DNA of 7,246 nt from an uncultured Armatimonadota bacterium (GTDB lineage: Bacteria > Armatimonadota > UBA5829 > DTJY01): the NCBI GenBank assembly GCA_937875395.1, contig CALNCU010000008.1:1-7246 (forward strand). The letters run 5' to 3'. The stretch's first letter is position 1. Every line of letters starts with the position of its first letter. The notes under the pieces were generated by a model, which had not been told where the DNA came from, ran no database searches, and saw nothing but the letters and a program-made list of their open reading frames with translations. The translations under genes and the position numbers were made by a program. This document shows, piece after piece, positions 5,253 to 7,246 of this stretch.

Positions 5253-7178
5253 TTAGTACTTGAACTGGATCTGAGCTGCTGCCACTGCGCCGCGGCTGTC
5301 GCCGCCTGTAGGGGTCAGACCAGTACCGGTGGTCTCCACTATCTGATAGAGAACCTTCAGGCTTGCGCCGGGGCTGAACGTGTGTCCAACACCCAGGGTG
5401 ACAAACCGCTCTACCTCGTTAGCTGTACCAGCAACGGTAGGAGTGAGCTCAGTCTGCTCGTAACCAAGGTCAACGTTGTCTGAAGAGGTCAGTGCATACT
5501 TCAGGCCGGCCTTCCAGTAGTTGATCTTGTCAATTGCGCCGGTTGATGTAACCAGGCCCTTTGATACCGGTGTCCGGTAGGTGATCGGAGATGCGGTATT
5601 GTTGGGCTGCAGGAACTGGACATCGCCAACAAAGGAAAGGCCGGGGGTGAACGCGTATGTTACGTTACCCACAATACCCTTGATGTTGGTGGGGTTCACT
5701 CTGCTGCCCATTCTGTTCCAGCTGCCGGGTGCGGTGTAGTTGGTCTCTACCACGGTGTAACCGGCGCCAAGGCCGAGTTTGCCGGTCTGGTATGCCAGCT
5801 TGCCGTTCCATGCTGTGTTCTGCTCGGCGTAGCTCGCCGTGCCGGCGATAGGAGCCACTATGAGAGGATCGTTGAGCGCAGCATTAGGATCGCTCTTGTC
5901 CCACTCGCCTGTTACACCAATGCCTGCAACCGTCAGATTCAGGTCTGCGCCGTATATCTGGGTCTGAGCATTGGTAACTGCCGGAACCTGGGTGTTCAGG
6001 TATGTCAGGCCAAGGTTGCCGCCCCACGGTGTGCCTATTATTGCGCGGCCACCGAAGAAGGTACCCAGATCTTCAAAACCACCGGCTGTATTGAGAGCCA
6101 GTGACGGATTTATCAGCGGCAGACCTGTTGCACCGTTGACGTTGCCCACGGTGGACTTGGCGGCGAATGCGTTGAACGCAACGGAGCCTATGTTCATCTG
6201 GGCGTTCATACCGTCTATTACAAAGTCGCCATTGTCCAGGATAGGCAGGTATGCATAGCTATCCGGGTCGATGAACTTCATTGTGTACGGTGTCAGCTGG
6301 AACGGGAAGCGGCCCACGGTGAGACCGGTCTTGCCTACCAGCGGCAGGTTGAGCGCTGCATCTGCGTATGCATTCCACAGCGTGAACCTGTCTACGTTGG
6401 CAGTAGACGCAGAAACACCGTTCAGTGCAAACGGAAGGTAGTTGCCGGCGTCGATAAGGGCGGTTGCAGAGAGTGTGTCGCTGACTTTGCCCTTTACGCC
6501 AAGCTGGAAGTCCGTGAACCCTGTTACGTTCTGGAACACGTTGCCGGGGTTTGCAGTACCTGCACCTATAAGAGCACGGCCGTCCCTGTCAAAGGGAGTA
6601 CCCTCGAAGTTACCCTCGCCGCGGCCGATGAATGTTACTTCACCGTTGAACTTTACGCGGGCCTGCTCTGCCTCTACTGCGGCAACTCTCTGCTGCAGGG
6701 CGGCAATGTCTTTCTTAAGACCTGCAACATTTACGCCAAGGCCTTTCAGTTCTGTTCTGAACTGGTTGACCAGTGACTGCATGGTTGCAAGCTCTCTTGC
6801 ACCAGGTCCGGCTGGGCCCTGAACTCCGCGAGGTCCGGCAGGTCCCTGAGAGCCACGAGGACCCTGAGGTCCGCGAAGGCCTGCGGGGCCGGTTTTGCCG
6901 GTTGTACCGGCGGTAGGTGCAGGCAGTCCTGCCTTTACCGCGGCCTGGATGGCCGGGATTGCCCGGGAGAGCGCATCTGCGAACTCGTAGCGGGTGAGCG
7001 CGCGCTTGCCGTCAAATGTACCATCAGGGTAGCCCTGGATGATTCCGGCCTGTGCCAGCTGCTGTACTGCTGCGTATGCCCAGTGATCTGTGGGCACGTC
7101 TGCAAACTGCTGTGCGCTTGCCGGGAGGGAGATGGCTAGAACTAGCGCGGCTAGTATTAATAACGCTGTTTTCTTCAT
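5253..7178 (-). CDS. SLH-domain outer-membrane porin with collagen-like linker
   Basis: The 641-residue protein is predicted to sit in the outer membrane and anchor it to the cell wall. Order: signal peptide 1-22 (MKK, hydrophobic core, cleavage after ASA); SLH domain about 25-77 (FADVPTDHWAYAAV, GIIQGYPDGTF, LTRYEFADAL), which in this family binds secondary polymers or modified peptidoglycan; a short A/P/T linker; eleven uninterrupted Gly-X-Y triplets at 94-126, rich in GPAG, GPRG and GPQG; a predicted coiled coil about 129-176; then about 465 residues of glycine- and aromatic-rich alternating strands, ending in AAAQIQFKY, a typical aromatic beta-barrel end. The layout matches SLH porins such as OmpM, SomA, SlpA and Mep45, except for the collagen-like stretch, which I do not know from them. 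The start ATG has AAGGAGG (7184-7190) five bases upstream. A strong terminator follows. The leader has an inverted repeat that covers the ribosome site. Confidence 0.92.
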   Translation of the reverse strand: MKKTALLILAALVLAISLPASAQQFADVPTDHWAYAAVQQLAQAGIIQGYPDGTFDGKRALTRYEFADALSRAIPAIQAAVKAGLPAPTAGTTGKTGPAGLRGPQGPRGSQGPAGPRGVQGPAGPGARELATMQSLVNQFRTELKGLGVNVAGLKKDIAALQQRVAAVEAEQARVKFNGEVTFIGRGEGNFEGTPFDRDGRALIGAGTANPGNVFQNVTGFTDFQLGVKGKVSDTLSATALIDAGNYLPFALNGVSASTANVDRFTLWNAYADAALNLPLVGKTGLTVGRFPFQLTPYTMKFIDPDSYAYLPILDNGDFVIDGMNAQMNIGSVAFNAFAAKSTVGNVNGATGLPLINPSLALNTAGGFEDLGTFFGGRAIIGTPWGGNLGLTYLNTQVPAVTNAQTQIYGADLNLTVAGIGVTGEWDKSDPNAALNDPLIVAPIAGTASYAEQNTAWNGKLAYQTGKLGLGAGYTVVETNYTAPGSWNRMGSRVNPTNIKGIVGNVTYAFTPGLSFVGDVQFLQPNNTASPITYRTPVSKGLVTSTGAIDKINYWKAGLKYALTSSDNVDLGYEQTELTPTVAGTANEVERFVTLGVGHTFSPGASLKVLYQIVETTGTGLTPTGGDSRGAVAAAQIQFKY

Positions 7179-7229
7179 TACATCCTCCTTGAATGTTTAC
7201 GTGTGTTGCGTGTGTGGCCTGAGGATGTA
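7179..7229 (-). promoter_or_regulatory. Porin leader with ribosome site inside an inverted repeat
   Basis: AAGGAGG (7184-7190) is an ideal Shine-Dalgarno for the ATG at 7178. The minus-strand segment GAGGATGTA (7179-7187), covering most of that site up to the start codon, is the exact reverse complement of TACATCCTC (7221-7229), 33 bp upstream. If both arms are transcribed, the mRNA could hide its own ribosome site. A -10-like TAAATA (7228-7233) would place the start near 7221 and remove the upstream arm, in which case the dyad would act at the DNA level or not at all. Confidence 0.45.
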
Positions 7230-7246
7230 TTTATTCCTGATCGCAC

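Noticed and set aside
6801..6899. Collagen-coding stretch as a tandem DNA repeat or phase-variable tract
   Set aside because: The Gly-X-Y periodicity is at protein level; the codons vary between triplets and I see no long identical DNA units, so slippage is not evident.

Overview
The window suggests a diderm bacterium that ties its outer membrane to the cell wall with SLH-domain porins. The gene at 5253-7178 encodes a signal peptide, one SLH domain, a collagen-like Gly-X-Y stretch, a coiled coil and a long beta-barrel ending in an aromatic residue. SLH porins are known in Deinococcota, Cyanobacteria, Negativicutes, Thermotogota and Armatimonadota. With the neighbouring Gfo/Idh dehydrogenase and xylose-isomerase-like TIM-barrel protein, which are often numerous in Armatimonadota, I lean weakly to Armatimonadota. 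No rRNA or other phylogenetic marker is present, so this is inference.

Every gene seen is on the minus strand. In transcription order they are: SLH-collagen-coiled-coil porin (7178-5253), with a very strong intrinsic terminator (5177-5214); Gfo/Idh/MocA dehydrogenase (5058-4003), with a good sigma-70-type promoter (5100-5128); sugar phosphate isomerase/epimerase (3894-2926); LarA-like nickel-pincer racemase/epimerase (2539-1262), with an extended -10 promoter; branched-chain aminotransferase ilvE (1164-292), with its own probable promoter; and the first 41 codons of an unidentified gene (124-1, cut by the window edge). Gaps of 97-386 bp, hairpins and separate promoters argue for mostly independent units rather than one tight operon.

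Functionally, the Gfo/Idh enzyme, the TIM-barrel isomerase and the LarA homologue could act on sugars, sugar acids or other alpha-hydroxyacids; that they share one pathway is inference. IlvE is a housekeeping amino-acid enzyme and the porin is an envelope protein.

The non-coding DNA is the less ordinary part. It holds (a) GC-rich inverted repeats of one apparent family, at 2729-2905 and again at 3936-3979; (b) repeated GTGCAGG and GTTGAATA words upstream of the partial gene (125-216); (c) a 9-bp inverted repeat in the porin leader that could cover its ribosome-binding site; and (d) a 10-bp perfect dyad next to the larA -10 box. I saw no mobile element, tRNA, rRNA or CRISPR array. Two starts differ from the longest open frames: the LarA homologue starts at ATG 2539 and the Gfo/Idh gene at ATG 5058.
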